In this document: piece after piece, positions 52,501 to 58,329 of the stretch
Numbering within the stretch: position 1 is the first letter of the stretch
Layout: each line of letters starts with the position of its first letter
Assembly (NCBI RefSeq): GCF_024385605.1
Contig: NZ_JANFOJ010000018.1
Span: 1 to 58,329, forward strand
Direction of reading: 5' to 3'
Origin: Sporolactobacillus sp. STSJ-5
GTDB taxonomy: Bacteria > Bacillota > Bacilli > Bacillales > Sporolactobacillaceae
DNA: 58,329 bases
Position numbers and translations under genes: made by a program
Notes under the pieces: model-generated
What the model was told of the DNA's origin: nothing
Seen by the model: the letters and a program-made list of their open reading frames with translations, nothing else
The model's database searches: none

Positions 52501-52722
52501 ATGTACTAACAATTCGGTCTTTATGCGATCAAATTCTTTATCGGTAATTTGGTAATCGCCAAGTTCCGATAAATTATTTTGAGTAATTTTTTTGCGTAAA
52601 TTCTGCCATAAGTCGTCTTCTGACTTTATATCCGGACGATAATTCCATTGGTTATGACCTTCACCGAGCACTTCAATCAGTCGACATTCTACTTCTGCTT
52701 CATCATGGAGTGGATTTTTCAT
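49576..52722 (-). CDS. hsdR: Type I restriction enzyme, R subunit (HsdR)
   Basis: 1048 aa. N-terminal nuclease domain with PD-(D/E)xK region (RRFDVTLLINGLPIVQIELKQ), helicase core with Walker A HATGSGKTLTS, DEAD-type VVDECHR, GFTGTP, and motif VI QAFSRTNR. Complete. ATG 52722 follows a promoter-like A/T-rich region. It restricts unmodified DNA with HsdM/HsdS encoded at 56035-58329; a fic gene, a silent hsdS and a recombinase lie between, so hsdR is separated from hsdMS by over 3 kb. Confidence 0.96.
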   Translation of the reverse strand: MKNPLHDEAEVECRLIEVLGEGHNQWNYRPDIKSEDDLWQNLRKKITQNNLSELGDYQITDKEFDRIKTELLVHTQTPFDAAKWLKGENGIARIRIEREDVSLGSLSLILYSNQDIGGGISTYEVVHQIAKQKIETEGRNRRFDVTLLINGLPIVQIELKQVSAKDGVFQAFNQIKKYAEEGMFRNNIFSTLQLFVISNEQTTRYFANTMPRNMFKKFVFSWRTKDNRKVENLYEFVKQVLNIPDAHRLIANYMIVSEDQDNKALMVLHPYQIHAIEALFTSAMKHESGYVWHATGSGKTLTSFVSTKLLARKPGVDRTIMLIDRKDLDNQTTTEFTKFASEFNTGISSGSAKSNSLIVGTGSAKELSATLLTDANSNTVIITTRQKLEAALRYAQRQEERNGTQRFKKLLGRHIVFVVDECHRALSAEGMEAIKKFFPNSTWFGFTGTPIFDENKKQAQGQLARTTCDQYGEVLHTYTIKNALDDGAVLGFQVEHEDTIDSNSLNNYIYKQLKVNEKYASYSVDGINDLIDQKDGIKKEQYLEPTVFERDEHIQKVLHKIFRPDNAYIKFDFQNGHPQKSAILTTSSIDMAKRYYYAIKELTKDPEWLTKEFSDHPMRTGRIIEDPDFPRIAITYSVQENEDHAKQIQDEMEKIIKQYNTYYHTAWSIEDLERYNGDINNRLARKKAEFKEFGKQIDLVIVVDRLLTGFDAPTIQTLFVDRNLSYANLIQAFSRTNRTYPGKSKGLIVTFRKPYTMEKNVAEAIKLYSSEQKETNLVYPTYDESKKRFIKAHKVLTSIPNLADIDEHSPVNMRIDFVKAFQELNHSYEALVTYDDYNDEMEKSKVLQEQVQTLDEYRGVYNTVKGSLPIGPVGIGPDLSEIEFFGENAKKAYDIDSAYIDRLLDTYTAHNQDIRDEIEKALQKLNKAENVKQIYRKILNAIDNKEIDPGEDVLVVKRRYFTQARNHVIEVFANTWFVDKNELYSSAIQYVVGADPIPNIGSIIDSKRFDQYKVVHSDAKPLKYGPEMKRQWRKTLDEFVVPLDDELK

Positions 52723-52800
52723 TATTATTGCTTCCCCACCTTCGTAACAGCCTGCATTTTTCCCTAGATAAATTCTCCTAAATTATATCATGACAGTGCT
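52652..52800. repeat. Direct repeat A (hsdR 5' end and promoter), pair with 53624-53767
   Basis: About 145 bp covering the first codons and upstream region of hsdR recur, with roughly 75-80 per cent identity and a few indels, at 53624-53767. Long exact stretches include the start codon context and ATTATATCATGACAGTGCT. The fic gene lies between the copies. Confidence 0.8.
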
Positions 52801-52936
52801 ATCAATTGTGTCATAAAGCGAGTGTTGAGACCTGGGAACAGGTGATTAATGAATGATGCAGTTAGCCGGGTACTCGTTCAATGGTGCAACTATTTGTTCC
52901 AGATCAATTAACAAACATTGTATTATATCTGCCTTT

Positions 52937-53560
52937 TCACTTATCATTTTTGCCCTCCCTTAACTTATCTGTTTTATAAACGATATACCCTTCGTAATAA
53001 TAACTGGCGTCAATGCCTTTCATATACACGTCACGGTCATTCACCTTGCTCGTCAAAGCCTCTTTTAACAAATGTTTGATTTCAATATCCTTAATCGGAC
53101 TGCGTTCCATTGCCAACAAGTAGTCATCCTTATCAACCTGACTCCAGTCCACAACCTGTTTCAACTCTTTTTTTAGTATCAAATCAAGCCAGATGCGCGT
53201 GCTTCGCCCGTTTCCTTCACGAAATGGGTGAGCAATATTCATCTCCACATACTTTTCAATAATTTCATCAAAAGTAAACTGCGGCATCTCATCAATATGC
53301 TTTAGTGCAGCATCTAAATACATTACAGATGCAAAGCGGAAATTTCCCTTGGCGATATTGACATCACGAACCTTGCCCGCAAAATGATAAATCTCATCAA
53401 AAAGATAGGCGTGAATTTTTGCCAACGTTGCAAAAGTTCCTGGAGTCAAACGATTTAAAACACCTGTTTCAAATAACGCAATCGCCTTTGTTTTACTGAT
53501 TTTTTCTTCCGCTCGCGCAAGCTCCACTGAATTAGTAATCCCTAATTTATTTTGCAGCAT
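52937..53560 (-). CDS. Fic-family protein (AMPylase-like)
   Basis: The catalytic loop [12 protein letters not shown] is canonical HxFx(D/E)GNGRxxR, so the protein should transfer AMP (or a similar group) to target hydroxyls. [27 protein letters not shown] is the N-terminal helix common to this subfamily. I see no (S/T)xxxE(G/N) inhibitory motif with certainty. About 208 aa. ATG 53560 with GAGGGTG 8 nt upstream; GTG 53569 abuts the ribosome binding site. Located inside the restriction island between direct repeats of the hsdR 5' end. Toxin-like or regulatory function is inferred. Confidence 0.9.
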   Translation of the reverse strand: MLQNKLGITNSVELARAEEKISKTKAIALFETGVLNRLTPGTFATLAKIHAYLFDEIYHFAGKVRDVNIAKGNFRFASVMYLDAALKHIDEMPQFTFDEIIEKYVEMNIAHPFREGNGRSTRIWLDLILKKELKQVVDWSQVDKDDYLLAMERSPIKDIEIKHLLKEALTSKVNDRDVYMKGIDASYYYEGYIVYKTDKLREGKNDK

Positions 53561-53602
53561 CTTACTCACCCTCGTATATTATCTTTGAGTCTAAGAAATT
53601 TT

Positions 53603-53695
53603 TTAATTCAGTATCTTCCTCTTATTATGACCTTCATTCAATATGACAATCATCCAACGCTCTACTTCTGCTTCATCATACAGTGGATTTTTCAT
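53603..53695 (-). pseudogene. Remnant of a second hsdR 5' end (30 codons)
   Basis: From ATG 53695 the frame reads MKNPLYDEAEVERWMIVILNEGHN, matching the first 24 residues of HsdR (MKNPLHDEAEVECRLIEVLGEGHN), then diverges and stops at 53603. Its upstream 70 bp also match the upstream region of the intact hsdR. It is clearly a fragment of an older or duplicated hsdR. Confidence 0.8.
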
Positions 53696-53767
53696 TATTA
53701 CTTCCCCATCTTCGTTGCAACCTAAGTTTTTCGGATAAGCACTATTAAATTATATCATGACAGTGCT
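53624..53767. repeat. Direct repeat B (hsdR 5' end remnant)
   Basis: Partner of 52652-52800; see that entry. The distance between equivalent points is about 970 bp and contains the whole fic gene. Confidence 0.8.
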
Positions 53768-53784
53768 CCCAGTTGCGTTTTTAA

Positions 53785-54987
53785 GCTGATTCTAAAACAT
53801 GGGAACAGCGTGAGTTGGGAGAATTAGTTACCCCAATATTGCGAGAAGTGCCAAAACCTGATAAATCATACGAAAGAATATCTGTTCGCTCGCATGCGAA
53901 AGGGACATTTCATCAAATCGTTGAAGATCCTAAAAAAGTAGCGATGGACAAGCTTTATGTTGTTAAAGAGAATGATCTGATTGTTAACATTACTTTTGCT
54001 TGGGAACATGCTATTGCTGTGGCTACAAAAGAAGATGATGGATTGTTGGTATCACACCGTTTTCCAACATTTTTAATTGATAAATCAGATGTTAATTTTA
54101 TTCGTTTTTCAGTATCTCAAGAATCATTTAGACGAAAAATGGAATTAATTTCTCCCGGAGGTGCAGGAAGAAACAGGGTGCTCAATAAAAAGAATTTTAT
54201 TAAGTTAGAAATGAATGTTCCTTTATCAATTGAAGAACAAACCAAGATCGGCGATTTCTTCAAACAACTTGATAGGACTATCGCTCTTCATCAGGAGAAG
54301 CGAGACAAGCTACGGCGCTTAAAAAAAGCTTTTCTGCAGCTAATATTCCCCAAAAGTGGTGAAACTGAGCCTCAGCTCAGATTCGCTAACTTTGTGTCTC
54401 CATGGGAACAGCGTAAGTTGGGGGATATCTCAGAAGTTCGAACCGGACCATTCGGAAGTACGTTGCATGCGGATGACTACGTAGAAAATGGTACTCCAAT
54501 CATTACAACTGAACATTTTAAAAATGGGTTACTGCCAACAAACAAAGTGTCCATTCCGCAAGTTTCCAAGGAAGACGTAATACGTCTTCAAGGATACGTG
54601 CTCCACACTGGTGATATTGTTTTTTCACGAGTGGGATCAGTTGATATAAATGCAGTTGTGACTGAATATCATCATGGTTGGCTATTCTCCGGTCGGGTTT
54701 TGCGTGTGAGGACGAATTATGATTTAAGCAGTGAGTACATGCACTACGAGTTATCAACTGAAAGAGTTCGTAATGACGTAATTTCACGTGCTGTTGGACA
54801 GACAATGCCATCAATTAACACAGAAATTCTAAATGAAACGAAAGTGTGGCTACCATTAAATCATGAAGAACAAACAAAAATAGGTGTTTTTTTCAAGGAT
54901 CTCGACCACACTATCGCTCTTCATCAAACTAAGCTTGAAAAGCTACAATCACTTAAAAAAGCTTACTTACAAAAAATGTTTATTTAA
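53785..54987 (+). CDS. Silent, 5'-truncated second HsdS cassette, inverted relative to hsdS
   Basis: In frame from TAA (53782-53784) the sequence reads ADSKTWEQRELGELVTP..., i.e. an HsdS from the start of its first recognition domain, lacking the leader (RVTPQIRFDGFFDDW-like) and any ribosome binding site or promoter. Two complete target recognition domains follow, each ending in a coiled conserved region (EEQTKIGDFFKQLDRTIALHQEKRDKLRRLKKAFLQLIF, and EEQTKIGVFFKDLDHTIALHQTKLEKLQSLKKAYLQKMFI). It is intact to its stop. It acts as a reservoir of recognition domains for the expressed hsdS, via inversion by the adjacent tyrosine recombinase. TTG 53815 could give a shorter protein, unlikely to be made. 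Confidence 0.9.
   Translation, partial: ADSKTWEQRELGELVTPILREVPKPDKSYERISVRSHAKGTFHQIVEDPKKVAMDKLYVVKENDLIVNITFAWEHAIAVATKEDDGLLVSHRFPTFLIDKSDVNFIRFSVSQESFRRKMELISPGGAGRNRVLNKKNFIKLEMNVPLSIEEQTKIGDFFKQLDRTIALHQEKRDKLRRLKKAFLQLIFPKSGETEPQLRFANFVSPWEQRKLGDISEVRTGPFGSTLHADDYVENGTPIITTEHFKNGLLPTNKVSIPQVSKEDVIRLQGYVLHTGDIVFSRVGSVDINAVVTEYHHGWLFSGRVLRVRTNYDLSSEYMHYELSTERVRNDVISRAVGQTMPSINTEILNETKVWLPLNHEEQTKIGVFFKDLDHTIALHQTKLEKLQSLKKAYLQKMFI
53800..53820 (+). repeat. Candidate recombination site C (start of silent hsdS)
   Basis: Reads TGGGAACAGCGTGAGTTGGG, encoding WEQREL. One of four sites of the same 21-22-bp motif; two base differences from site D. Confidence 0.6.
54403..54424 (+). repeat. Candidate recombination site D (mid silent hsdS)
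   Basis: Reads TGGGAACAGCGTAAGTTGGG plus GG, encoding WEQRKLG. Differs from site B (opposite strand) and site A (opposite strand) by a single base each. Confidence 0.65.
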
Positions 54988-55012
54988 AAAGGCACATACA
55001 ATGTACCTTTTT
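54986..55012. terminator. Bidirectional terminator between silent hsdS and the recombinase
   Basis: AAAAAGGCACAT and ATGTACCTTTTT pair (one mismatch, 3-nt loop), with A-run and T-run on either side. Works for both converging reading frames. Confidence 0.65.
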
Positions 55013-55022
55013 AAATGCTTAC

Positions 55023-55952
55023 TTACATTAACAGAGATAAATGTCGCATGATTTTGTCATTATCTTGATTTTCTAATTCGTGAATAATGTGAAGATAAGT
55101 TTCTTGTGTGGTTGTCATGCTTGAATGACCTAATCTTGTTGCTACGCTCGCAATTGACACACCGGCAAAAAGCAGAAGTGATGCATGCGTATGCCGTAGT
55201 CCGTGAATGGTGATTATTGGTATATCGGCTTTCATACATAATGTTCTTAAGTGATTATTTACGGTAGAATTAAAAACTCTGCTCTTCACGAAAATCGGTT
55301 TATTTTTGTCCGCATTCTTTATTAGTTGAGAAAATTGCATTGCTGTTTGCCAATCAATTTGAACCTTACGCTTAGACGATTCGTTTTTAGTAGGTTGAAA
55401 CTCTCCCATTGTTCCTTTATAGTTCCAAGTCTTGCTCACTATTATTTTTTGCTTTGAGAAATCAAAGTCATCCGGAGTAAGCGCTAATGCTTCTGAAAAT
55501 CGTAGCCCTGTTTTTGTAACCAGGAGGATAAACCAATCCCAATTTATTTCTTCTGTGAGATTCAATTGCCTTAGTAGCGCCTGAACCTCAAACTGGTTTA
55601 GAAATTTTATTTTCTTTTCGCCAGGCTTCTTTCCTTTTATGATTATTTTTCTGGTTGGATTTTTCTCAATTAAGCCTTCATCCACGGCATCGAGAATTGC
55701 GCCTTTCAATTGATGATGAAAATCCATAGTTGTTTGCTTTTCGTGGGTCAATGCATAATCATTCAATAATTGCTGGTACTGTTTTCGATTTAGTTCACCA
55801 ATTTTTAAATGGGGAGCTAATTCAACAATCCTTTGTTGACTCATGTAATATTTCTGGAGTGTAACAGATCGAATGGCACCAACTTTGTATAATTCAATCC
55901 ATTCTTCGAAGTACTCATGAAACAATTGATCTGATTTTTTCTTTCTTGCCAA
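55023..55952 (-). CDS. Tyrosine recombinase/integrase of the hsdS inversion system
   Basis: 309 aa. N-terminal SAM-like core-binding domain (about 10-110) and a C-terminal catalytic domain with the conserved residues: Arg in TKTGLRFSEALAL, Lys in FQPTKN, HGLRHTHASLLL (H-x-x-R), LGHSSMTTT and Tyr in QETYLHI. Placed between two oppositely oriented hsdS genes, it is the most likely enzyme for inversion at the WEQRKLG-type sites. Start is TTG 55952 with TAGGAGG 8 nt upstream. Could also be a remnant prophage integrase, but no phage genes are near. Confidence 0.92.
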   Translation of the reverse strand: MARKKKSDQLFHEYFEEWIELYKVGAIRSVTLQKYYMSQQRIVELAPHLKIGELNRKQYQQLLNDYALTHEKQTTMDFHHQLKGAILDAVDEGLIEKNPTRKIIIKGKKPGEKKIKFLNQFEVQALLRQLNLTEEINWDWFILLVTKTGLRFSEALALTPDDFDFSKQKIIVSKTWNYKGTMGEFQPTKNESSKRKVQIDWQTAMQFSQLIKNADKNKPIFVKSRVFNSTVNNHLRTLCMKADIPIITIHGLRHTHASLLLFAGVSIASVATRLGHSSMTTTQETYLHIIHELENQDNDKIMRHLSLLM

Positions 55953-56034
55953 AATAAAACCTCCTAAATAATAGTCGATGAATGAATCATCACTTTAATT
56001 ATTTAGAAGTTTTCTAATTCCCGCCAATAATTTT

Positions 56035-57240
56035 TTATATGAACATGAGTTGTAAATAGGCCTTTTTTAATTTTTTTAGTTTGTCAATTCTTTCATGATG
56101 AAGAGCAATGAGATGGTCGATATTTTGGAAAATTGTTCCAATTTTCTGTTGTTCTTCAATTGACGGAACCTTTAGCCCATATTCTTTCAATACTTTGATA
56201 TACAAACGGACACGTGTTCCACCTTTCTTTTGCATTCTTGAGAAGTTCAAAAATAATGGTGCATTGTTAAGATGAGCAAGAATAAAACGTTGATCCGATA
56301 AGTCATTTGACTTGAACACTGGGTATTCTTGAGAGACCAATACATCAGTCCCTAAGTCATTTTGATTAAAGTGGAAAATCGAGTCGTCTGACATGTGCCG
56401 ATATGTAATGTATTCTTTAGGTACAAGATGAAAATCGACTGATTCATCTATTCCTGTTCTGTCCCCTTTAAAATACTCATTCTGCAAAAATAACCCTTTT
56501 CGTGATGATGTAGCAACAGGAATGTCAGTCGTTCCTGGAACAACTTCAACGTGTTCTTCTATCAGTTCCCCCAACTTACGCTGCTCCCATGACGACACAA
56601 AACCAGTAAATCTTAGCCGAGGCTCTGTTTCACCATTTTGCGGGAACATGAGCTGCAGAAGGCCTTTTTTTATGCGCCTCAGCTTGTAAAGCTTTTCCAG
56701 ATGAAGGGTGATAGTGTGGTCGAGGTTCTGAAAAAAAGTGCCAATGTCCTCTTGTTCTTTATGACTAGGAATTTTGATAGGCACATTTGCTACTTCGTTT
56801 TTATTAATCTTTTTCGGGAACGCAATGTGCAACGTTCGTCTCCAGATTTCTTTTTGCATTGATGGCGAATGAATACTCGCTTGCAAAAAATATGGGTTAA
56901 GTTGTTTCTGCTTTAGCAGTGCAAGGCTTACATAATAAGCAATTGGTCCATCTGTTTCAACAACATTTGCAGTTCCGATATCCCCAATACGAGTCATAAG
57001 CACGTCACCTTTTTCAGGTCTAAACTTAAATTCTTTTTCAAATGCTTCTTCGGAAATGTATTTTTCGGAATGTAATGTCTTGATATTTTCAACAGATAAA
57101 AACATAACTCCTTCCTCCTTATAATCAGGAGTTTGATGCGTTCCATCAAAAACATCGGTCACATTCCCCAGCTTACGCTGTTCCCAATCGTCAAAAAAGC
57201 CATCAAATCGTATCTGAGGTGTTACCCTCCTTTTCTCCAT
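56035..57240 (-). CDS. hsdS: Type I restriction enzyme, S subunit (expressed HsdS)
   Basis: Two target recognition domains (about residues 18-185 and 220-395), each followed by a conserved coiled-coil region (EEQ/KEQ..IGTFFQNLDHTITLHLEKLYKLRRIKKGLLQLMF). The leader RRVTPQIRFDGFFDDWEQRKLG is intact and gives the first site for inversion. ATG 57240 overlaps the hsdM stop (TAATG), so it is co-translated. Complete. It sets the DNA sequence modified and cut by HsdMR. Confidence 0.95.
   Translation of the reverse strand: MEKRRVTPQIRFDGFFDDWEQRKLGNVTDVFDGTHQTPDYKEEGVMFLSVENIKTLHSEKYISEEAFEKEFKFRPEKGDVLMTRIGDIGTANVVETDGPIAYYVSLALLKQKQLNPYFLQASIHSPSMQKEIWRRTLHIAFPKKINKNEVANVPIKIPSHKEQEDIGTFFQNLDHTITLHLEKLYKLRRIKKGLLQLMFPQNGETEPRLRFTGFVSSWEQRKLGELIEEHVEVVPGTTDIPVATSSRKGLFLQNEYFKGDRTGIDESVDFHLVPKEYITYRHMSDDSIFHFNQNDLGTDVLVSQEYPVFKSNDLSDQRFILAHLNNAPLFLNFSRMQKKGGTRVRLYIKVLKEYGLKVPSIEEQQKIGTIFQNIDHLIALHHERIDKLKKLKKAYLQLMFI
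56568..56589 (-). repeat. Candidate recombination site B (mid expressed hsdS)
   Basis: Reads TGGGAGCAGCGTAAGTTGGG plus GG on the minus strand, one base from site D in the silent copy, in inverted orientation. Confidence 0.65.
57166..57186 (-). repeat. Candidate recombination site A (start of expressed hsdS)
   Basis: Reads TGGGAACAGCGTAAGCTGGG plus G on the minus strand; inverted relative to sites C and D, differing from D by one base. Confidence 0.65.
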
Positions 57241-58329
57241 TATTGAAACACCGCCTTTGTTGCTGCGATGATATCTTTGGACTCGTCTGTTACTTTTAAC
57301 TCGTCCAGTAGTTTCAAAAATTCTTTTTCAGACTGAGCAATTTCTTCATTTAAGGAGACTATTTCTTTACTCAACTCAATAATGTTAATAGGTTCCTCTT
57401 CTTCAAATGTATCGACATAACGAGGAATGTTCAAATTGAATTCATTCTCTTTAATTTCATCAAAGCTAGCAACATGGGCGTATTTCTCAATATCTTCACG
57501 TTTTTTATATGTATCAACAATCTTATTTATATTTTCTTTTGTAAGTTTGTTTTGGTTCTTGCCCTTCGTAAACTCCTTACTCGCATCGATAAATAAAACG
57601 TCTCGGCTTGTACGGTTTTTCTTTAAGATGATGACGGTTGTCGGAATGGACGTTCCGAAGAAAAGGTTTGCAGGCATACCAATAATAGTGTCAATACTGC
57701 CATCCTCTAATAATTTCTTTCGTATCACTCCTTCGGCAGCACCACGGAAGAGCACACCATGTGGCAAAACAATCGCCATCGTCCCGGAATCTTTTAAGTG
57801 ATAATATCCATGCAATAAGAAGGCAAAATCCGCTTTTGATTTTGGCGCTAATCGTCCGTAACGGTTAAAACGAGAATCATCTAAGAATGTTGTATCCGCC
57901 GACCATTTAGCAGAATACGGCGGGTTCATTAAAACCGCGTCAAACGTATACGGTTCATCCGTTGGCCAATCTTTATTCAACGTATCGCCATTACGCAAGC
58001 GCATATCTTCTTTATCAACCCCATGCAGAATGAGGTTCATCTTAGCTAGATTATATGTAGTTGTATTAAGCTCCTGCCCATGATATTTCACACTGTCCGG
58101 ATAGTTCAAATAATTCCGGACATTTAACATTAAGGAACCTGACCCCATGGTTGGATCGAATACACTAAACAAATTTTTAGATTCTTGTCCAATGGTCACG
58201 ATCCGAGCCATCATATCCGATACTTCGTGCGGTGTGTAAAATTCCCCTGCCTTCTTCCCAGCTTCAGAAGCAAACTGAGAGATGAGGAACTCATAAGCAT
58301 CACCTATGACGTCACCATTATGACCAATT
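57240..58329 (-). CDS. hsdM: Type I restriction enzyme, M subunit (HsdM), N-terminus beyond window
   Basis: The frame is open to the right window edge (363 codons visible), so the true start is outside. GDAYEFLISQFASEAGKKAGEFYTPHEV and DPTMGSGSLMLNV (SAM motif I), then LMNPPYSAKW (catalytic NPPY) and VLPHGVLFRGAAEG are all typical of HsdM adenine-N6 methyltransferase. It modifies the site chosen by HsdS and is needed for HsdR restriction. Stop at 57240-57242 overlaps the hsdS start. Confidence 0.95.
   Translation of the reverse strand, partial: IGHNGDVIGDAYEFLISQFASEAGKKAGEFYTPHEVSDMMARIVTIGQESKNLFSVFDPTMGSGSLMLNVRNYLNYPDSVKYHGQELNTTTYNLAKMNLILHGVDKEDMRLRNGDTLNKDWPTDEPYTFDAVLMNPPYSAKWSADTTFLDDSRFNRYGRLAPKSKADFAFLLHGYYHLKDSGTMAIVLPHGVLFRGAAEGVIRKKLLEDGSIDTIIGMPANLFFGTSIPTTVIILKKNRTSRDVLFIDASKEFTKGKNQNKLTKENINKIVDTYKKREDIEKYAHVASFDEIKENEFNLNIPRYVDTFEEEEPINIIELSKEIVSLNEEIAQSEKEFLKLLDELKVTDESKDIIAATKAVFQ

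Noticed and set aside
55023-55952. Prophage integrase with att sites
   Set aside because: No phage structural or lysogeny genes, no tRNA target; position between inverted hsdS genes explains it better.

Overview
The window looks like a chromosomal segment of a moderate-GC, low-to-mid-GC Gram-positive of the Bacillota (Bacillales). The reasons are strong AGGAGG-type ribosome binding sites, GTG/TTG starts, many hairpin-plus-T-run terminators, a Listeria-type flavin electron-transfer locus, CcpA-type cre boxes, a holin-like type I toxin and a DUF6366 protein. A Sporolactobacillus-like spore former would fit, but the genus is a guess. I saw no rRNA, tRNA or CRISPR array.

Layout. (1) 1-5150, minus strand, accessory and defence-like: the body of a PLD/DEAD helicase/DUF3427 protein (cut by the window edge), a complete type I toxin-antitoxin module (27-aa holin-like toxin plus antisense RNA), an unrecognised protein, and a membrane NERD/zinc-ribbon protein. 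(2) 5400-11400: small membrane protein, EAL-CBS-GGDEF signalling protein, aldo/keto reductase, alpha/beta hydrolase, and a DedA protein fused to a degenerate PAP2-like domain. (3) 11460-21240: a complete flavin-based extracellular electron transfer (EET) locus in two divergent operons, pplA-fmnB-dmkA-ecfA1-ecfA2-fmnA (minus) and ndh2-eetA-eetB-dmkB (plus), with two cre-like sites between them. Ndh2 would pass NADH electrons to a demethylmenaquinone made by DmkA/DmkB. EetB, FmnA and the two EcfA ATPases would export flavin, FmnB would attach FMN to the lipoprotein PplA, and EetA would complete the path to the surface. (4) 21300-32800: housekeeping and accessory singletons (macro domain, several GNATs, Fsr-type MFS, AraC regulator, APH-like kinase, threonine aldolase, flavin reductase, leaderless levansucrase). 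It includes a HAD phosphatase interrupted by one TGA and two copies of a 232-bp repeat.

(5) 32880-37680, the most interesting unit: a guanine-class purine riboswitch with a terminator precedes an operon of a purine-type phosphoribosyltransferase, a double-domain ECF ATPase, EcfT, a creatininase-family amidohydrolase and an ECF S component. It reads as a dedicated purine-like base uptake, processing and salvage system. I know of no described system with exactly this composition. (6) 37700-49500: mostly single conserved genes (DUF1801, DUF1697, phosphodiesterase coupled to a UMF1-type MFS, CDP-alcohol transferase, S66 and M19 peptidases, CutC, methyltransferase, GNATs) and a 600-bp gene-free block of short repeats. 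(7) 49570-58329: a type I restriction-modification island, hsdM (cut by the window end), hsdS, a tyrosine recombinase, an inverted promoterless second hsdS, fic and hsdR. Four near-identical 21-bp sites lie at the TRD borders, the architecture of a phase-variable HsdS inversion system. A remnant of a second hsdR 5' end beyond fic shows that fic sits between direct repeats.
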